A DNA stretch of 5,994 nt from assembly GCA_039817885.1 (NCBI GenBank), contig JBCBUY010000133.1:1-5994 (forward strand), written 5' to 3'. Shown here piece by piece: positions 5,659 to 5,994 of this stretch. A program made the position numbers and the translations under genes. The DNA is from CALLCD01 sp039817885. Its GTDB lineage: Bacteria > Pseudomonadota > Alphaproteobacteria > Caulobacterales > Hyphomonadaceae. The notes under the pieces are model-generated. The model had not been told where the DNA came from, ran no database searches, and saw only the letters and a list, made by a program, of their open reading frames with translations. Each line of letters begins with the position of its first letter. Positions within the stretch are counted from its first letter, which is position 1.

Positions 5659-5916
5659 TTAGCCCCCTCCGACAGGTGGCATAAAGGCGATTTCTCTTGC
5701 GCCGCTGAGTGGGGCGGGCTCGGCGACAATCTCGCTATTGATGGCGATTCGGACGGTGTTTTCGAGCAAAGCGCCGGTCGCGCCATATTGGCTGTCGAGC
5801 CAGTCGCGCAGCTGCGATGTGTCGGTCACCGTGTTCGGAACGGCATGCGTTTCTTCGGATTTGCCGGTGACATCTATCAGGCGTCCGAAATAAAGGATCC
5901 GCGGGCTATTGCTCAT
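5659..5916 (-). CDS. moaD: Molybdopterin synthase sulfur-carrier subunit MoaD
   Basis: MoaD is the small ubiquitin-fold subunit of molybdopterin synthase. Its C-terminal glycine is converted to a thiocarboxylate that donates sulfur inside the MoaE active site. The 85-residue product has normal length, a typical opening strand (ILYFGRLIDVTG, 7-18) with the FGRLRE-like signature, the strand VRIAIN (55-60), and the tail FMPPVGGG (78-85), which provides the required terminal Gly-Gly. The tail reads VGGG where VSGG or VAGG is common. The ATG overlaps the moaA stop as ATGA, so the two are co-translated. In many bacteria moaE follows directly; here the gene ends at a TAA and is followed by the end of an unrelated, opposing gene. 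Base composition matches the other Moco genes. Confidence 0.95.
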   Translation of the reverse strand: MSNSPRILYFGRLIDVTGKSEETHAVPNTVTDTSQLRDWLDSQYGATGALLENTVRIAINSEIVAEPAPLSGAREIAFMPPVGGG

Positions 5917-5994
5917 CCGCCCGTCATGGACATGTGGCGGGCGAGGGCGGGATCTGCCCCCCGTTTATTGATCTGAAACTCGTGTTCTTCCGGC
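5913..5994 (-). CDS. moaA: GTP 3',8-cyclase MoaA, C-terminal fragment (cut by the window edge)
   Basis: Reading the minus strand from 5993, 26 codons run into a TGA at 5915-5913. The peptide contains HEFQINKRG followed by ARHMSMTGG. MoaA proteins of alphaproteobacteria characteristically end in a His-phe-x-ile segment and RHMSxTGG, and the terminal Gly-Gly is functionally required because it reaches into the active site. MoaA is a radical SAM enzyme with two iron-sulfur clusters that cyclises GTP in the first Moco step. The catalytic region lies outside the window. The stop overlaps the moaD ATG by four bases, which supports the reading frame and the operon. Confidence 0.88.
   Translation of the reverse strand, partial: PEEHEFQINKRGADPALARHMSMTGG

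Noticed and set aside
5527..5976. Plus-strand 149-residue open frame at the right end
   Set aside because: It lies antisense to moaD and the moaA tail and overlaps the end of the sugar dehydrogenase-like gene in another frame. The MoaD and MoaA C-terminal signatures show which strand is coding.

Overview
The window looks like part of an alphaproteobacterial chromosome. This is an inference from gene order, protein style (for example a MoaA tail ending RHMSMTGG) and mixed base composition; genus cannot be told from the sequence alone. Its main content is a molybdenum cofactor (Moco) biosynthesis locus on the minus strand. Reading in the direction of transcription (right to left) it holds the last 26 codons of moaA, then moaD, then an oppositely oriented unrelated gene, then moaE, moaB, moaC and moeA. 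Within each block the genes are packed tightly: moaA/moaD, moaB/moaC and moaC/moeA each overlap by the four bases ATGA, and moaE/moaB are 6 bases apart.

The pathway is nearly complete. MoaA and MoaC turn GTP into cyclic pyranopterin monophosphate. MoaD and MoaE form molybdopterin synthase, which adds the dithiolene sulfurs. MoaB is the likely adenylylating enzyme, and MoeA inserts molybdate. Sulfur reloading of MoaD and molybdate uptake are not encoded here.

The operon is broken between moaD and moaE, the two subunits of one enzyme, by a plus-strand gene (4161-5585). It encodes a probable outer-membrane or periplasmic lipoprotein of the PQQ-dependent soluble sugar dehydrogenase family. Most PQQ- and calcium-binding residues known from soluble glucose dehydrogenase can be matched by eye. 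This gene is clearly more AT-rich than the moa/moe genes on both sides, which suggests a later insertion. The gap between it and moaE holds promoter-like elements for both directions and an imperfect inverted repeat whose arm ends at the moaE start codon.

The left fifth of the window holds a minus-strand ATPase gene (186-1100) of the type that energises export of polysaccharides (Wzt/KpsT/TagH group). It is also AT-rich compared with the Moco genes and separated from moeA by 147 bases. At the extreme left, a start codon with a good ribosome binding site may open one more minus-strand gene that leaves the window. I saw no RNA genes, CRISPR arrays, insertion sequences or recognisable phage parts.
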